A stretch of 5,396 nt of DNA, from assembly GCA_002793355.1 (NCBI GenBank), contig PFQB01000116.1, positions 1 through 5,396 on the forward strand, written 5' to 3'. The stretch is from Candidatus Dojkabacteria bacterium CG_4_10_14_0_2_um_filter_Dojkabacteria_WS6_41_15. Its GTDB lineage: Bacteria > Patescibacteriota > Dojkabacteria > GCA-002793355. Made by a program: the position numbers and the translations under genes. This document shows positions 5,331-5,396 of this stretch, piece by piece (within the stretch, counting starts at the first letter, position 1; every line of letters begins with the position of its first letter). The notes under the pieces were generated by a model. The model did no database searches. It had not been told where the DNA came from and was given only the letters and a program-made list of their open reading frames with translations.

Positions 5331-5342
5331 TTGTGGTATAAT
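5314..5342 (+). promoter_or_regulatory. Promoter with perfect extended -10 near the right end
   Basis: TGGTATAAT (5334-5342) is a perfect TGn-TATAAT. TTTCAC (5314-5319) sits exactly 17 bases upstream as a partial -35. Transcription would begin near 5349. The unit it drives leaves the window; no ATG follows within the visible 50 bases, so it has a 5' leader or encodes an RNA, unlike the leaderless genes at 792 and 1605. Confidence 0.75.
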
Positions 5343-5355
5343 CGAGAAGATTTCC

Positions 5356-5371
5356 CCGCAGCTTGCTGCGG
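5356..5371 (+). repeat. GC-rich hairpin in the transcript leader
   Basis: CCGCAGC (5356-5362) and GCTGCGG (5365-5371) are perfect inverted copies separated by TT. In RNA this gives a 6-bp GC-rich stem closed by a CUUG tetraloop, a known stable loop. It starts about seven bases after the predicted transcription start. It is not followed by a T-run, so it is a leader structure or the first helix of a structured RNA, not a terminator. Confidence 0.55.
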
Positions 5372-5396
5372 TTGGAGTTGTTAGCACGGGAACCGT

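Noticed and set aside
5381..5387. TTAGCAC resembling half of a CIRCE (HrcA) operator
   Set aside because: Only seven bases of one arm are present and no matching inverted arm is visible before the window ends.
1..5396. CRISPR array, insertion sequence, integrase or toxin-antitoxin pair
   Set aside because: No regularly spaced repeats, transposase motifs, terminal inverted repeats or recognisable toxin/antitoxin genes were seen.

Overview
The window looks like bacterial chromosome, AT-leaning, and densely but not perfectly packed. Several features suggest a small-genome, uncultivated-type lineage such as Patescibacteria/CPR (Saccharibacteria-like). Genes lack Shine-Dalgarno sequences and start almost on top of extended -10 promoters (leaderless design). 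There is a DUF4143-type ATPase, and a 7TM-PAS-PAS histidine kinase whose phosphoacceptor box is of the HQL-TPL type. This placement is inference from style; no marker gene in the window fixes it. The genetic code appears standard: long ORFs contain no in-frame TGA, and all recognised stops are TAA or TAG.

Layout. Positions 2-613 (+) hold the 3' part of an unrecognised protein whose frame runs off the left edge. Positions 614-791 are a gap with leftover open frame, a palindrome and an extended -10. Positions 792-1430 (+) encode a HhH-GPD DNA glycosylase, most like the MagIII/endonuclease III-related group without an iron-sulfur cluster. A 30-codon ORF (1430-1522) overlaps its stop by one base. 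Palindromes and another extended -10 follow. Positions 1605-2771 (+) encode an AAA ATPase with a DUF4143 domain and a PD-(D/E)XK-like C-terminus. A tRNA-His (2777-2852, -) lies convergent, only 5 bases away. Positions 2853-3099 hold its leader and promoter and a divergent promoter. Positions 3100-5289 (+) encode a membrane sensor histidine kinase whose true start must lie upstream of 3100. The right end (5290-5396) carries a perfect extended -10 and a hairpin, the beginning of a transcription unit that leaves the window.

How they work together. There is no clear shared pathway. The glycosylase is a DNA-repair housekeeping or accessory gene. The DUF4143 ATPase is of unknown cellular role. The kinase is a signal-transduction protein with no response regulator in view. 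Each of the three recognisable protein genes seems to have its own promoter, so this is a set of single-gene units rather than an operon. I found no convincing evidence for a new defence or mobile system. The most unusual points are the consistent leaderless promoter design, the kinase lacking a canonical start codon for its first membrane helix, and the palindromes at the promoters.
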